NCBI RefSeq assembly: GCF_002128405.1
Contig: NZ_NETJ01000005.1
Coordinates: 1-64,000, forward strand
DNA from: Gottfriedia solisilvae
Lineage (GTDB): Bacteria > Bacillota > Bacilli > Bacillales > Bacillaceae_G
Length of the DNA stretch: 64,000 nt
Direction of reading: 5' to 3'
Below the pieces are notes generated by a model. That model searched no databases and was not told the origin of the DNA. It saw nothing but the letters and a program-made list of their open reading frames with translations. Positions within the stretch are counted from its first letter, which is position 1; each line of letters begins with the position of its first letter. Shown piece after piece: positions 24,474-34,802 of this stretch. A program made the position numbers and the translations under genes.

Positions 24474-24764
24474 ATGTCAAAAATTACAATGGAACAAGTA
24501 AAGCACGTTGCTCATTTAGCACGTTTAGCGGTAACTGAAGAAGAAGCAGAGAAATTTTCAAAGCAACTTGGCGCAATTTTAGATTTTGCTGAGCAATTAG
24601 GTGAACTTGATACGTCAAATGTAAAACCTACTACACATGTATTAACAATGCGTAATGTGATGCGTAAGGATGAGCCTGCAAAAGGTTTAGCAATCGAAGA
24701 AGTGCTTAAAAATGCACCAGATCACCAAGATGGACAAGTTAAAGTACCGTCAATATTAGATTAA
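24474..24764 (+). CDS. gatC: Asp-tRNA(Asn)/Glu-tRNA(Gln) amidotransferase subunit C
   Basis: GatC is the small subunit that stabilises the GatA-GatB complex, which makes Gln-tRNA(Gln) by transamidation. With the ATG at 24474 it has 96 residues, the family length, starting [27 protein letters not shown] lies nine bases upstream, so the longer frame from 24411 is not used. It precedes gatA by 14 bases. Confidence 0.96.
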   Translation: MSKITMEQVKHVAHLARLAVTEEEAEKFSKQLGAILDFAEQLGELDTSNVKPTTHVLTMRNVMRKDEPAKGLAIEEVLKNAPDHQDGQVKVPSILD

Positions 24765-24778
24765 GGGGGGAATCGTAA

Positions 24779-26233
24779 ATGTCTTTATTTGAATATACAG
24801 TTTCGGAATTACATAAGAAGTTAAAGTCAAAAGAGATTAAAGTAGAAGAGTTAGTAAATGAGTCATACGAAAGAATTTCTGCTGTTGATCAAGATGTTAA
24901 ATCATTTTTAACATTAAACGAAGAGCAAGCACGTTTACAAGCAAAAGCTCTTGATGAAAAAGCATGGGACGAGTCTCGTGGTATGCTTTCTGGTATGCCA
25001 ATTGGTGTAAAAGATAATATTGTAACAAAAGGTCTTCGTACAACTTGTGCGAGTAAGATTCTAGAAAACTTTAATCCAATCTATGATGCTACTGTTGTGA
25101 CGAAATTAGCCCAAGCTGAAGCAATCACAATTGGTAAATTAAATATGGATGAATTTGCAATGGGTTCATCTAATGAAAACTCTGCATTTGGTGGAACTCG
25201 TAACCCTTGGAACATCGAGTATGTACCAGGCGGTAGTAGCGGTGGTTCTGCTGCTTCTGTTGCTGCAGGTGAAGTTTTATTCTCATTAGGTTCTGATACA
25301 GGTGGTTCAATTCGTCAGCCAGCTTCTTTCTGTGGTGTTGTTGGATTAAAACCTACATATGGTCGCGTATCTCGTTCTGGTTTAGTAGCATTTGCTTCGT
25401 CATTAGATCAAATTGGTCCAATTACTAGAAACGTAGAGGATAATGCACTATTATTACAAGCAATCTCTGGGTTAGATGCAAGTGATTCAACTTCTGCAAA
25501 TGTTGAAGTTCCATCATTCTTAAGCTCACTTACTGGAGATGTAAAAGGTCTTCGTATTGCTGTTCCAAAGGAATACTTAGGTGAAGGTGTAGGCGAGGAA
25601 GCTCGTGCATCTGTTATGGCAGCATTAAACTTACTAGAAAGTTTAGGAGCTACGTGGGAAGAGGTTTCTTTACCTCATTCTAAATATGCTTTAGCAACTT
25701 ATTACTTATTATCTTCTTCTGAAGCATCTGCTAACCTAGCACGTTTTGATGGAATTCGCTATGGTCACCGTGCTGATGATGTAGAGAATTTAATCGACCT
25801 TTACAAGAAAACTAGAGCAGAAGGCTTTGGTGATGAAGTAAAACGTCGTATTATGCTTGGAACTTATGCATTAAGCTCTGGTTACTATGATGCATACTAT
25901 AAAAAAGCTCAACAAGTTCGTACTTTAATCAAAGATGATTTTGAGAAAGTATTTGAAAATTATGATGTAATTATTGGTCCTACAACACCAACTCCTGCTT
26001 TTAAAGTTGGCGAAAAAGTAAGCGACCCTATGACTATGTACGCAAATGATATTTTAACAATTCCAATTAACTTAGCTGGTGTTCCTGCAATTTCGATTCC
26101 TTGTGGTTTCCATGAAGGTCTACCTTTAGGTTTACAAATTATTGGTAAGCATTTCGATGAGTCTACGATTTACAGAGTTGCACATGCATACGAGCAAGCA
26201 ACTGATTTTACAAAGCAAAGACCACAACTGTAA
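24779..26233 (+). CDS. gatA: Asp-tRNA(Asn)/Glu-tRNA(Gln) amidotransferase subunit A
   Basis: GatA is the glutaminase subunit. The 484-residue amidase-signature protein contains the Ser-cisSer-Lys triad in [18 protein letters not shown] and [15 protein letters not shown]. The ATG follows AAGGGGGGAATC. It is the middle gene of gatCAB, with gatB 15 bases downstream. Bacillota generally lack glutaminyl-tRNA synthetase, which makes this complex essential. Confidence 0.97.
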   Translation: MSLFEYTVSELHKKLKSKEIKVEELVNESYERISAVDQDVKSFLTLNEEQARLQAKALDEKAWDESRGMLSGMPIGVKDNIVTKGLRTTCASKILENFNPIYDATVVTKLAQAEAITIGKLNMDEFAMGSSNENSAFGGTRNPWNIEYVPGGSSGGSAASVAAGEVLFSLGSDTGGSIRQPASFCGVVGLKPTYGRVSRSGLVAFASSLDQIGPITRNVEDNALLLQAISGLDASDSTSANVEVPSFLSSLTGDVKGLRIAVPKEYLGEGVGEEARASVMAALNLLESLGATWEEVSLPHSKYALATYYLLSSSEASANLARFDGIRYGHRADDVENLIDLYKKTRAEGFGDEVKRRIMLGTYALSSGYYDAYYKKAQQVRTLIKDDFEKVFENYDVIIGPTTPTPAFKVGEKVSDPMTMYANDILTIPINLAGVPAISIPCGFHEGLPLGLQIIGKHFDESTIYRVAHAYEQATDFTKQRPQL

Positions 26234-26248
26234 GGAGGCGCGGGAAAG

Positions 26249-27679
26249 ATGAATTTTGAAACGATAATTGGTTTAGAAGTACACGTAGAATTAAAAACAA
26301 AATCAAAAATCTTCTCACCAAGCCCTAATGCGTTTGGTGCAGATCCAAATACAAATACAGGTGTAATTGACCTAGGTTATCCTGGCGTATTACCTGTGTT
26401 AAATGAAGAAGCTGTAAACTATGGCATGAAAGCTGCAATGGCTTTAAATTGTGAAATAGCGACAGAAACAAAATTTGATCGTAAAAACTATTTCTATCCG
26501 GATAATCCAAAAGCTTACCAAATTTCTCAATTTGATAAACCAATCGGTGAAAATGGATGGATTGAAATTGAAGTTGGTGGCAAGAAGAAACGTATTGGAA
26601 TTACTCGTGTTCATTTAGAAGAAGATGCGGGTAAATTAAACCATACTGATGAAGGTTACTCTTTAGTAGACTTTAACCGTCAAGGCACGCCATTAATTGA
26701 AATCGTTTCTGAACCAGATATCCGTACTCCTGAAGAAGCTTATGCTTATTTAGAGAAATTGAAAGCAATCATTCAATTTACAGGTGTTTCTGACGTGAAA
26801 ATGGAAGAAGGATCACTTCGTTGTGATGCAAATATTTCATTACGTCCGTTCGGTCAAGAAGAGTTTGGTACAAAGGCTGAGTTAAAGAACTTAAACTCAT
26901 TTGCTTTCGTACAAAAAGGACTTGAGCATGAGCAAACCCGTCAAGAAAAGGTTCTTCTATCAGGAGGTATTATCCAACAAGAAACACGTCGTTATGATGA
27001 ATCAACAAAAACGACAATCTTAATGCGTGTAAAAGAAGGTTCAGACGATTATCGTTATTTCCCTGAGCCAGATCTTGTTGAACTATACATTGATGATGAG
27101 TGGAAAGAAAGAGTGAGAAATAGCATTCCTGAACTTCCAGATGCTCGTCAAAAACGTTATGTTGAGCAATTAGGATTACCAGCATATGATGCAATGGTTT
27201 TAACTTTAACAAAAGAAATGTCTGATTTCTTCGATGCAACTGTTACGAACGGGGCAGATGCAAAATTAGCTTCTAACTGGTTAATGGGTGAAGTATCAGC
27301 ATACCTAAATAAATCACAAAAAGAATTACGTGATGTTGCATTAACACCTGAAAACCTATCTAGCCTAGTGAAATTAATTACTGATGGAACAATTTCATCA
27401 AAAATAGCGAAAAAAGTATTCACTGAGTTAATTGAAAAAGGTGGCGACCCTAACGAAATCGTAAAATCACAAGGCTTAGTTCAGCTTTCTGATGAAGGCG
27501 CACTTCGTACAATCGTAATCGAAACATTGGATGCAAATCCTCAATCAATTGAAGACTTTAAAAATGGTAAAGACCGTGCGATTGGCTTCCTTGTTGGTCA
27601 AATGATGAAGGCGACTAAAGGACAAGCAAATCCACCATTATTAAATAAAATTCTGATGGAAGAAATTCAAAAACGATAA
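26249..27679 (+). CDS. gatB: Asp-tRNA(Asn)/Glu-tRNA(Gln) amidotransferase subunit B
   Basis: GatB activates the mischarged tRNA with ATP and accepts ammonia from GatA. The 476-residue product shows [14 protein letters not shown] at the N-terminus, [19 protein letters not shown], and the C-terminal YqeY-like tRNA-binding domain ending in [12 protein letters not shown]. The ATG follows AAGGAGGCG. It ends at a hairpin shared with the convergent channel gene. Confidence 0.97.
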   Translation: MNFETIIGLEVHVELKTKSKIFSPSPNAFGADPNTNTGVIDLGYPGVLPVLNEEAVNYGMKAAMALNCEIATETKFDRKNYFYPDNPKAYQISQFDKPIGENGWIEIEVGGKKKRIGITRVHLEEDAGKLNHTDEGYSLVDFNRQGTPLIEIVSEPDIRTPEEAYAYLEKLKAIIQFTGVSDVKMEEGSLRCDANISLRPFGQEEFGTKAELKNLNSFAFVQKGLEHEQTRQEKVLLSGGIIQQETRRYDESTKTTILMRVKEGSDDYRYFPEPDLVELYIDDEWKERVRNSIPELPDARQKRYVEQLGLPAYDAMVLTLTKEMSDFFDATVTNGADAKLASNWLMGEVSAYLNKSQKELRDVALTPENLSSLVKLITDGTISSKIAKKVFTELIEKGGDPNEIVKSQGLVQLSDEGALRTIVIETLDANPQSIEDFKNGKDRAIGFLVGQMMKATKGQANPPLLNKILMEEIQKR

Positions 27680-27699
27680 TTTGAAGTCTTTCAAAAACA

Positions 27700-27730
27700 A
27701 AAACTACGAGTGAAAACTCGTAGTTTTTAT
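27700..27730. terminator. Bidirectional terminator between gatB and the FNT gene
   Basis: AAAACTACGAG pairs with CTCGTAGTTTT around a 6-base loop, with A/T runs on both sides. It can end gatB on the plus strand and the formate/nitrite channel gene on the minus strand. Confidence 0.9.
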
Positions 27731-28524
27731 TTTGAATTTAGCTCATTTTGATCTAAAAAAGGTTTATTTATATAGAAGTAAAAGGCTCCCATTAAAATAC
27801 TACCACCAATAATATTACCTATTGTTACTGGTATGAGGTTATGGATTACACCATTAAATGAAATTGTCTCTGGGTGATCAATGACTAGAGCAATCGCAAA
27901 CGTACACATATTTGCGATACTATGCTCATAACCAGAAATGAAGAAACAAAATACAAGAAGTAGCATTGTCAGTATTTTTGAAATGTCTTCTTTTAAGGTC
28001 ATAGGAATAAAAAATGCTAAACAAACTAACCAATTACACAAGATACCTCTAAAAAATAGTTGGCCAGTTGGGACGTGCATCTTTTTTTCTACAACACTTA
28101 GCAAATAACTGTTAACGCTAGCATCATTAAATAGCCCGGTAAGATAAATTAATAATGCAAAGCAAGCAGCTCCTATAATATTACCTAAATAGGACAGCAA
28201 CCATAATAAAAACACTTCAGACCACTTCATTTTTTTTCTAATTGCAGAATACGTAAAATAAAAAGTATTTCCAGTAAAAAGGTCTCCACCACCATACGCT
28301 ATTAAAAGAATTGCAACACCAAAAGTAAATGCTGCCATGGGATATGCGAATGGGGAATGAACGACATAAAAAAAGTTACCTGATTTAAAAGCTACTATAA
28401 CACCAAATCCAATAAACATGCTTGCCATACTAGCTCTCATCAGATATCTGATCACACTATTCCTATATACAGCTAATTTTTTGGCTGCTAAATATTCAAC
28501 CTGTTCTAATGAGCGATTTTCCAA
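27727..28524 (-). CDS. Formate/nitrite transporter (FNT) family channel
   Basis: FNT proteins are pentameric channels for formate, nitrite or related monovalent anions. The 265-residue protein has six predicted membrane segments. It carries the two family signatures, GGGDLFTGNTF in the second segment region and SGYEHSIANM with the central pore histidine. Translation begins at TTG (LeuGluAsnArg read as MENR). The ribosome site is weak or distant (AAAGGAA about 12 bases upstream). Substrate cannot be told from sequence. It resembles the Bacillus YwcJ/YrhG group more than E. coli FocA by recollection. Confidence 0.88.
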   Translation of the reverse strand: MENRSLEQVEYLAAKKLAVYRNSVIRYLMRASMASMFIGFGVIVAFKSGNFFYVVHSPFAYPMAAFTFGVAILLIAYGGGDLFTGNTFYFTYSAIRKKMKWSEVFLLWLLSYLGNIIGAACFALLIYLTGLFNDASVNSYLLSVVEKKMHVPTGQLFFRGILCNWLVCLAFFIPMTLKEDISKILTMLLLVFCFFISGYEHSIANMCTFAIALVIDHPETISFNGVIHNLIPVTIGNIIGGSILMGAFYFYINKPFLDQNELNSK

Positions 28525-28843
28525 TAATCCATACCGTTCCTTTTATATTATTTCGTTTTACAATATTAAAAATTACACATGTTAGTATTAAGTTGTTCAA
28601 AATCATATAAAATATATCAATGAAAACGATTAACTTTATTCGATGCTGCCATAGCAGTTATAATTTCCTTCTTGGTTATAGGAAAAAACAAAAAATACTT
28701 TGAAAAAATCTAAAATCTTTTAGCGTTTGAATAGAGTTTAGAAAGGTAAAAATAGTTAGAGAAATGGAAAAAGTTTACTACAAAAACGTTTTAGGTTACG
28801 ATAGAGGGTAGAGGACTTAAATAAAAAAGTAGGATGGTTAATG
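28525..28843. other. Divergent control region between the FNT gene and dgkB
   Basis: This 319-base AT-rich gap carries no credible reading frame. It must hold the promoter of the minus-strand channel gene and that of dgkB. The only element I would name is the sigma-B-like promoter at 28788-28811, listed separately. Confidence 0.6.
28788..28811 (+). promoter_or_regulatory. Candidate sigma-B promoter upstream of dgkB
   Basis: GTTTTA (28788-28793), a 12-base spacer and GGGTAG (28806-28811) match the general-stress sigma-B pattern GTTTnn-N12-15-GGGwAw closely. It lies 33 bases before the dgkB start. No sigma-B gene is in the window, so use of this site is inference. Confidence 0.4.
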
Positions 28844-29725
28844 ATGAAGCGAGCAAGAATTATCTACAACCCTACTTCTGGTCGTGAAATTTTTAAGAAA
28901 AAGCTTCCTGAAGTGTTACAAAAATTCGAACAGGCTGGATATGAAACTTCTTGCCACGCAACAACAGGCGCAGGGGATGCGACAATTGCAGCACGAGAAG
29001 CATGTGAGCGGAAATTTGATCTAGTAGTAGCCTGTGGTGGGGATGGAACACTAAATGAAGTCATTAGTGGTTTGGCAGAACAAGAGTATCGACCAAAGCT
29101 AGGACTAATCCCAGTTGGGACAACAAATGATTTTGCTAGAGCAATCGGTGTAAATGTTTCAATTATGGAAGCAGCAGATGTAATAACGAAAGGTAATACA
29201 GTTCCGTTAGACATAGGAAGAGTTAATGATAAATATTTTGTTAACATACTAGCTGCAGGTAAAATAACAGAACTAACTTATGAAGTACCTAGTAAGCTAA
29301 AGACGGTTCTTGGGCAACTAGCTTATTATTTAAAAGGTATCGAAATGCTACCAAGAGTAAAGCCTACTCGTTTGAGAATTGAGTATGATGGAAAAGTATT
29401 TGATGAAGAAGCCTTCTTATTTTTATTATCAAACACAAACTCTGTAGGTGGTTTTGAAAAAATTGCTCCAGAAGCAAGTATTAATGATGGTCAATTTGAC
29501 TTACTTGTATTAAAGAAATCGAATATAGCTGAAATCATTCGAGTTTGTGCACAGTTACTACGTGGAGAGCATGTACACAATGATCATGTTCTTTATACAA
29601 GAGCAAGTCACTTGAAATTTACTTCAGATGATAAATTACTTCTAAATATTGATGGTGAATATGGCGGAGATACACCATGTACGGTGGATATGTTGTATAA
29701 TCATTTAGAGATTTACGTACCATAA
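28844..29725 (+). CDS. dgkB: Diacylglycerol kinase (lipid kinase)
   Basis: DgkB phosphorylates diacylglycerol released during lipoteichoic acid synthesis, returning it to phosphatidic acid. From the second of two adjacent ATGs the product has 293 residues and starts MKRARIIYNPTSGRE, as in Bacillus homologues. The nucleotide-binding CGGDGTLNEV motif and GLIPVGTTNDFARA follow, and the C-terminus has NIDGEYGGDTP. It is followed by a hairpin-repeat element and rlmCD, an order shared with B. subtilis. Confidence 0.94.
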   Translation: MKRARIIYNPTSGREIFKKKLPEVLQKFEQAGYETSCHATTGAGDATIAAREACERKFDLVVACGGDGTLNEVISGLAEQEYRPKLGLIPVGTTNDFARAIGVNVSIMEAADVITKGNTVPLDIGRVNDKYFVNILAAGKITELTYEVPSKLKTVLGQLAYYLKGIEMLPRVKPTRLRIEYDGKVFDEEAFLFLLSNTNSVGGFEKIAPEASINDGQFDLLVLKKSNIAEIIRVCAQLLRGEHVHNDHVLYTRASHLKFTSDDKLLLNIDGEYGGDTPCTVDMLYNHLEIYVP

Positions 29726-29752
29726 CAAGCAATAAACAGTAAATATTAGTAC

Positions 29753-29972
29753 AAATAACCACGGTAGTTTCGTGGTTATTTCAATTTGTAGACAAAGTAC
29801 TAAAACTAAGAGATTCAGACTGACTGAAAACGTTTGTCTTTCTAGGCTCAGGAGTCGGATGAGGAGTGGAGTTACCTTTGACGGTAATGAGCACCGCAAG
29901 CAGGCGAAGCAACGAAGAAAGCGAGCGTTTGGCAGGCAGTCTGAAATAACCACGGTGGTCTCGTGGTTATTT
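29753..29972. repeat. Inverted-repeat element bracketed by duplicated terminator hairpins
   Basis: Two nearly identical hairpins, each AAATAACCACG - 7-base loop - CGTGGTTATTT, lie at 29753-29781 and 29944-29972, 191 bases apart. Between them is a 132-base segment (29814-29945) with perfect 9-bp inverted ends, TTCAGACTG and CAGTCTGAA. This segment has a different base composition, rich in AGGAG/GCGAAGC motifs. It has no transposase and looks like a short non-autonomous repeat such as a MITE or bcr-type element. The first hairpin is the likely dgkB terminator. Confidence 0.65.
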
Positions 29973-30022
29973 GTTTTGTATAATAGTTATTTGAATAAGT
30001 ATTTGAAGGGTAGGTAAGGGAC

Positions 30023-31396
30023 TTGTCGAAAAGAGTGTTACCTGTAGAAAAAAATCAATTTCTAGAAGTTGAATTTATTGATTTAACTCATGAAGGACAT
30101 GGAGTAGCAAAGGTAGAAGGATATCCAATTTTTGTACCAAATGCGCTTCCTGGTGAAAAAGCAACAATCAAAGTGATCAAAACAAGTAAAGGCTATGCTT
30201 TTGGAAAAGTAGTTGAATTACAAAACCAAAGTCCTGTAAGAGTCGAGCCTGTTTGTTCAATTTATAACCAATGCGGCGGTTGTCAAACACAGCACATTAG
30301 TTATGAAGGACAACTCGACGCAAAATATAAACAAGTAACAGAAGTAATGAAGCGTATTGGAAAGCTTGAAGATGTCGTTATTCATCCGGTACTAGGTATG
30401 GAGAATCCTTGGAGCTATCGTAATAAAGCGCAAGTACCTGTCGGAGAACTTGAAGGTGGACTAGTTGTAGGGTTTTACCAAAAAAGGAGCCACGAAATCA
30501 TTCCGATGAATGAATGTTTTATTCAAGGAAAAGAAAATGACGAAATGATTCAAGATGTAAAAGACATATGTGATGAATTAAAGATTGAGCCTTATAATGA
30601 ACAAACTCATAAAGGAATTTTACGCCATATTATGGCTCGTTATGGTCATTTTACAAATGAATCAATGTTAGTATTAGTAACAAATAAAGTTAATTTTCCT
30701 AAGAAGGATGAGCTTGTTTCAAAAATTGTTGAGAAATATCCTAACATTACTAGTATTATTCAAAATGTAAATAACGAGAAAACAAATGTCATCTTAGGAA
30801 ATCAAACGTTTGTTTTATTCGGAAGTGAAACAATTAAAGATAAAATCGGTGATATAACTTTTGAAATTTCCGCTAGATCTTTTTATCAGGTGAATCCAAC
30901 TCAAACAAAAGTGCTTTATGATAAAGCCCTTGAATATGCAAACTTAAATGGAAATGAAACTGTGATTGACGCTTACTGCGGTATTGGTTCGATTTCATTA
31001 TTTTTAGCTCAAAAAGCCAAAAAGGTTTACGGAGTTGAAATCGTTCCAGAAGCAATAGAAGATGCAAAAAGAAACGCCACAATTAATCAGATGACAAATG
31101 TTGAATTTGAAGTTGGCAAAGCTGAAGAAGTCATTCCGAATTGGTATAAGCAAGGCATAAAAGCGGAAGTCCTAGTAGTCGATCCTCCTAGAAAAGGTTG
31201 CGACGAAGCGTTATTAAATACAATTATTGATATGAAACCAAGTAAAGTCGTTTATGTATCATGTAACCCGTCGACACTAGCTCGCGATTTACGCGTATTA
31301 GAAGATGGTGGATATGAAACAGTTCAGATTCAACCGGTAGATATGTTTCCACATACTAGTCATGTAGAGTGTTGTGCGTTGTTAATTTTGAAATAG
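30023..31396 (+). CDS. rlmCD: 23S rRNA (uracil-C5)-methyltransferase RlmCD-like
   Basis: This SAM-dependent enzyme methylates uracils in 23S rRNA. The 457-residue protein has an N-terminal TRAM domain (about residues 8-66). Cysteines in [11 protein letters not shown] probably bind a 4Fe-4S cluster. The catalytic domain has [15 protein letters not shown] for [13 protein letters not shown], and the nucleophile in [12 protein letters not shown]. Translation starts at TTG after GTAAGGGAC. A consensus TATAAT at 29980-29985 is a possible promoter -10. It corresponds to B. subtilis yefA, which follows dgkB there too. Confidence 0.92.
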   Translation: MSKRVLPVEKNQFLEVEFIDLTHEGHGVAKVEGYPIFVPNALPGEKATIKVIKTSKGYAFGKVVELQNQSPVRVEPVCSIYNQCGGCQTQHISYEGQLDAKYKQVTEVMKRIGKLEDVVIHPVLGMENPWSYRNKAQVPVGELEGGLVVGFYQKRSHEIIPMNECFIQGKENDEMIQDVKDICDELKIEPYNEQTHKGILRHIMARYGHFTNESMLVLVTNKVNFPKKDELVSKIVEKYPNITSIIQNVNNEKTNVILGNQTFVLFGSETIKDKIGDITFEISARSFYQVNPTQTKVLYDKALEYANLNGNETVIDAYCGIGSISLFLAQKAKKVYGVEIVPEAIEDAKRNATINQMTNVEFEVGKAEEVIPNWYKQGIKAEVLVVDPPRKGCDEALLNTIIDMKPSKVVYVSCNPSTLARDLRVLEDGGYETVQIQPVDMFPHTSHVECCALLILK

Positions 31397-31407
31397 AATT
31401 TCGATGT

Positions 31408-31500
31408 GGCACAAAATGTTTTAGGTTAGTATAGTGACTGGAGTTGATTGTTAGGTCACTGATCCTAATATTTCCATATTACTGCTTTGTGCCCTTTTTC
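31408..31500 (+). terminator. Nested, branched terminator structure after rlmCD
   Basis: GGCACAAA (31408-31415) pairs with TTTGTGCC (31486-31493) and is followed by CTTTTTC. Inside, TTAGG pairs with CCTAA and AGTGAC with GTCACT, giving nested helices of unusual length for a terminator. It may simply end rlmCD, or it may be the 3' end of a small RNA. Confidence 0.6.
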
Positions 31501-31574
31501 TTTAACAAAGGGGTTGTTGTATTATACCGTAGATACTTTTAGATTCTGGTTCAGAATGATTTAGGAGGATTTCT

Positions 31575-32675
31575 TTGAAAAAAGTTTTTGTAATACTATT
31601 AATTTCAAGTTTTTATATACAAGCCTCTTGCTCTAAACAAACATACGTATCATCAAACGTAACATTGGCTACAGAGAAATTTATTAGTTCAAATATGGTG
31701 AATGAAAATGGTATTTTAGCTACTTATTTAAAGGATGAGGCTTCAACCAATCCAACTCTTGCTGCTGGAAGAGAAGCACTTTCTGAATCGATTGGCTTAC
31801 AATTAACTTATCTAGTCCAAAAGAATGACCGTAAAGCTTTCGAAACCTACTATCAGTCTCTAAATAAATATTTTATCTCGCAAGAAACAGGAATTGTTTA
31901 TTGGAAACTTGAAAAGGATGGTTCCACTAATGTGACAACCAATGCTTTAGTTGATGATTGGAGGATTGCAGATGCATTGTTTAAAGCGGGAGAAAAATGG
32001 AATATTCAAAAGTATATTACAACTGCCAAAAACATATGCAATGCGATAAATACTTATAACAAAAATAATGGTTATATAGTAAACTTCTATGATGAACAGT
32101 ATAAAAAAAGCAACGATACAGTAAGTATATTTTTTGTTGACCCAACTGCACTAAATTACATGTTAAAATACAACCTTATTGATTCTGAGACGTATAATCT
32201 CATGAATTCATTATTAAAAAATACGCCAAATGACGGAGTATTTTTTTCAGAAAATTACAATGTTATTACCAAAACTTATCAAAACGAACCTCGTGTAAAT
32301 ATGATTGAGCAGCTTTATATTGCTTATTTTCTAAAATTGGCTGGTATAGACTCAACTTCTTTTTACTCATTTGCGAAAGAACAGTTTATCAAAAATAAAA
32401 TGCTCTTCGGTCAATATGACAGAGCTACTCGGCGACCGTTAGTTAAATATGAATCGAATGCTGTTTACGGTATGCTGATTCTTTATGCATTACAAATGAA
32501 TGATCAAAAATTTGCAAAAAGTGTCTATCAGCGAATGAGAAAATTTGAAATAACGGATAAAAAAAGTCCGTATTATGGTGGATATGTTATAAAAACAAAA
32601 AATGGGTATAACACTCATATTTTTGATAATCTTTTTCCATTACTTGCCAAGCAAGAGTTGGAAACTATATACTGA
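31575..32675 (+). CDS. ydaJ: Secreted GH8-like protein of an exopolysaccharide locus (YdaJ-like)
   Basis: The 366-residue protein has an N-terminal signal sequence ending near a cysteine (IQASCS). The lipobox is non-canonical, with Gln at -3. The body resembles the alpha/alpha-barrel of GH8-type glycosidases, with a DDWRIADALFKAG helix and NGYIVNFYDEQY. B. subtilis YdaJ is the closest family I can name and heads the ydaJKLMN exopolysaccharide operon. The start is TTG after TAGGAGGAT. A G6/C6 terminator follows, so it may be transcribed partly apart from the next gene. Glycosidase activity is inferred, not shown. Confidence 0.7.
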   Translation: MKKVFVILLISSFYIQASCSKQTYVSSNVTLATEKFISSNMVNENGILATYLKDEASTNPTLAAGREALSESIGLQLTYLVQKNDRKAFETYYQSLNKYFISQETGIVYWKLEKDGSTNVTTNALVDDWRIADALFKAGEKWNIQKYITTAKNICNAINTYNKNNGYIVNFYDEQYKKSNDTVSIFFVDPTALNYMLKYNLIDSETYNLMNSLLKNTPNDGVFFSENYNVITKTYQNEPRVNMIEQLYIAYFLKLAGIDSTSFYSFAKEQFIKNKMLFGQYDRATRRPLVKYESNAVYGMLILYALQMNDQKFAKSVYQRMRKFEITDKKSPYYGGYVIKTKNGYNTHIFDNLFPLLAKQELETIY

Positions 32676-32683
32676 TAAAATGA

Positions 32684-32710
32684 GGGGGGACGGAATCGCC
32701 CCCCTTTTTT
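32684..32710 (+). terminator. Terminator-like G6/C6 hairpin after the ydaJ-like gene
   Basis: Six G residues (32684-32689) pair with six C residues (32699-32704), followed by six T residues. It lies nine bases after the stop codon. Confidence 0.85.
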
Positions 32711-32800
32711 ATCTAAAAAACGATTAATATAATCAGAGAAACGTAGATAAAAAATGTAATGAATTACTAGAAAGAGAATCGATAGGATGGGGAAAAAGAA

Positions 32801-34477
32801 GTGAAAAAATTAATATATTTATTAGTTTTTGTACTATGTATATCAGATTTAAATATAGTAAACGCAGAAGCTCCCAAGAATAAACATATATTAATTATAT
32901 ACTCTAAAGATGAACCCAAAGATACTGTACAAGTTAGAATTTTAGATAGTTTATTAGGTCACTTTTCAAATAACATTACAATTATTGAAGACAATAAACT
33001 AGATACCATAAACAAAAGTAAATTCAATTACATATTTTATATCAATCTGACTGCTAAAAGATTATCTTCCGAAGTAGGATCATTTGTTGATGATTTTAAA
33101 GGTCCTGTATTTATAATTGGAGGAAGTATCGAACAATCTTCCAAACGCTTTAATTTTATTAAAACAAATGGTGAAACGCTCATTAATTCTGTTACATTAC
33201 TATCTAATCATTTAGAAATGCCTTGCTCAGAGGATCGAATCATAGTGAATATAAATCCTGACACCTCTGCTGAACTTTTACTTCTAGGAAGGAAAAAAGA
33301 GGGGGGGAATATCCCACTGTTGGTAAAAAAGAATCAGTCCTACTACTTAGGAGCTGAATCTTTATTTGATCCGATAGGTAGGGCTCTTGGAGAAATTTTG
33401 TTTTCCTTTTTTAACCAACCGTCTGAGAAGCAACTTCATAAGTATTTACGGTTAGAGGATGTCAATCCAAAAGCTGATTACGAGGTTCTCATGAAAATCG
33501 CAAAATATTTAAAAAATAAGCAGATCCCTTACATGATTTCACTTATACCTGTATATTTAAACCCTAAAACAGGTGAAGAGGTACATCTTTCCGATTCACC
33601 GCAGTTAGTAAAAACTTTACAGTATATGCAAAATAATGGAGCATCGATTATCTTGCACGGCTACAGGCACCAATACAGTAATGAAGAAACTGGTGAGGGT
33701 TTTGAATTTTGGGACGTAAAACAAAATAGACCGATTATGCAGGAGCAGAGTCAATTAGCAAAGGTGAGAGAAGACTTTAGCACTGAACAGAAATACCAAA
33801 GCTATTTAATCAAGGGAAAAGCCTATGAAAAAAAGTATATTACCGAAGCAATCCAAAGTGGTGTTCAAGAGCTTGTAACACATAAATTATATCCCCTTGC
33901 TTTTGAAGCTCCGCATTATTCTATGTCACAAATGGGGTATAAAATACTGTCTAAACATTTTTCAACTTATATTGGCCAAGTCCAACTTACCGATCAAACG
34001 TGGGAGGGAGTCTATGCGCCAATTTATGATTCCACACCCCATTTTCTTTATGGCATGAAACTATTGCCTGAGACAGTTGGATATGTTGTAGACGGTGATA
34101 AAAATTCTATAAAAAATATTAGAAGTACAGTTCTATATAACAAAGAATTCTCAGATGCCTATATTTCAGGTTACTACCATCCATATTTGGGAATTAGCAA
34201 CCTAAAAAAACTTGTTAATATTATGGAGTCTGTTCCTAATGCCGAATGGTTGGACTTAAAAAACTCTGAGAACCATGTATCCGTTCCTAAAATTACTTTG
34301 ACTTCATCCCACGGGAAAGTTATAGTAAAAAAATCATTTATTTCAAGTGATTATGAACGAAATTATATATTGAAAAAAATAGTATTATGGATTGGTGTCT
34401 TTTTATTACTACTATGTTTAATAGTTTATAAAATCGTATCAAAAAAAATGAGGAAAAAAACCACATCAATTGATTAG
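32801..34477 (+). CDS. ydaL: DUF2334 membrane-anchored deacetylase-like protein (YdaL-like)
   Basis: The 558-residue protein has a signal peptide (about residues 1-23), a long extracellular body and one C-terminal membrane segment (about residues 527-546). The body contains DUF2334 features of the polysaccharide-deacetylase superfamily: RLEDVNPKADY, ILHGYRHQYSN with two histidines, and TLPEAPHYS-like FEAPHYSMSQ. It probably modifies the polymer made by the GT2 protein encoded downstream. Translation starts at GTG after AGGATGGGG. In B. subtilis the ydaL homologue follows ydaK, whereas here it precedes it. Deacetylase activity is inferred. Confidence 0.78.
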   Translation: MKKLIYLLVFVLCISDLNIVNAEAPKNKHILIIYSKDEPKDTVQVRILDSLLGHFSNNITIIEDNKLDTINKSKFNYIFYINLTAKRLSSEVGSFVDDFKGPVFIIGGSIEQSSKRFNFIKTNGETLINSVTLLSNHLEMPCSEDRIIVNINPDTSAELLLLGRKKEGGNIPLLVKKNQSYYLGAESLFDPIGRALGEILFSFFNQPSEKQLHKYLRLEDVNPKADYEVLMKIAKYLKNKQIPYMISLIPVYLNPKTGEEVHLSDSPQLVKTLQYMQNNGASIILHGYRHQYSNEETGEGFEFWDVKQNRPIMQEQSQLAKVREDFSTEQKYQSYLIKGKAYEKKYITEAIQSGVQELVTHKLYPLAFEAPHYSMSQMGYKILSKHFSTYIGQVQLTDQTWEGVYAPIYDSTPHFLYGMKLLPETVGYVVDGDKNSIKNIRSTVLYNKEFSDAYISGYYHPYLGISNLKKLVNIMESVPNAEWLDLKNSENHVSVPKITLTSSHGKVIVKKSFISSDYERNYILKKIVLWIGVFLLLLCLIVYKIVSKKMRKKTTSID

Positions 34478-34514
34478 GACGTTTTTCTACGGTAAAATAT
34501 GGACCGAATAATAG

Positions 34515-34544
34515 ACAACACTTTTAGAAGTGTTGTTCTTTTTT
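34515..34544 (+). terminator. Intrinsic terminator after the ydaL-like gene
   Basis: ACAACACTT pairs with AAGTGTTGT around a 4-base loop, followed by T-rich sequence. The remaining 260 bases up to the next gene contain no credible gene. A TATAAT at 34641-34646 could be a -10, but its -35 is poor. Confidence 0.88.
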
Positions 34545-34802
34545 GTTTAAGTTGATGCAAATTCGGCATTTATAAGTAGAAATTTTGCTTTATATGACGA
34601 TATATATAAGGTGTATAAATTGTTTAGGTACAAAGGGGTATAATGAAAATGAATTTTTTTAAAAAAATAGTTAGATAGTACTGTTATTTTGTTGAAGTCT
34701 TATATTTTAAAAATTTCCAGTTGTTTGAAGAGTTATTGTATAGTTGAATTTTGTGACTTCTAATTCTGGAATTATGAGGTTAATTTGTTAGGAGGGATTG
34801 AA

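Noticed and set aside
29772-30017. Reading frames through the inverted-repeat element between dgkB and rlmCD
   Set aside because: Frames are open on both strands because of the repeat structure, run through the terminator hairpins and have no ribosome site.
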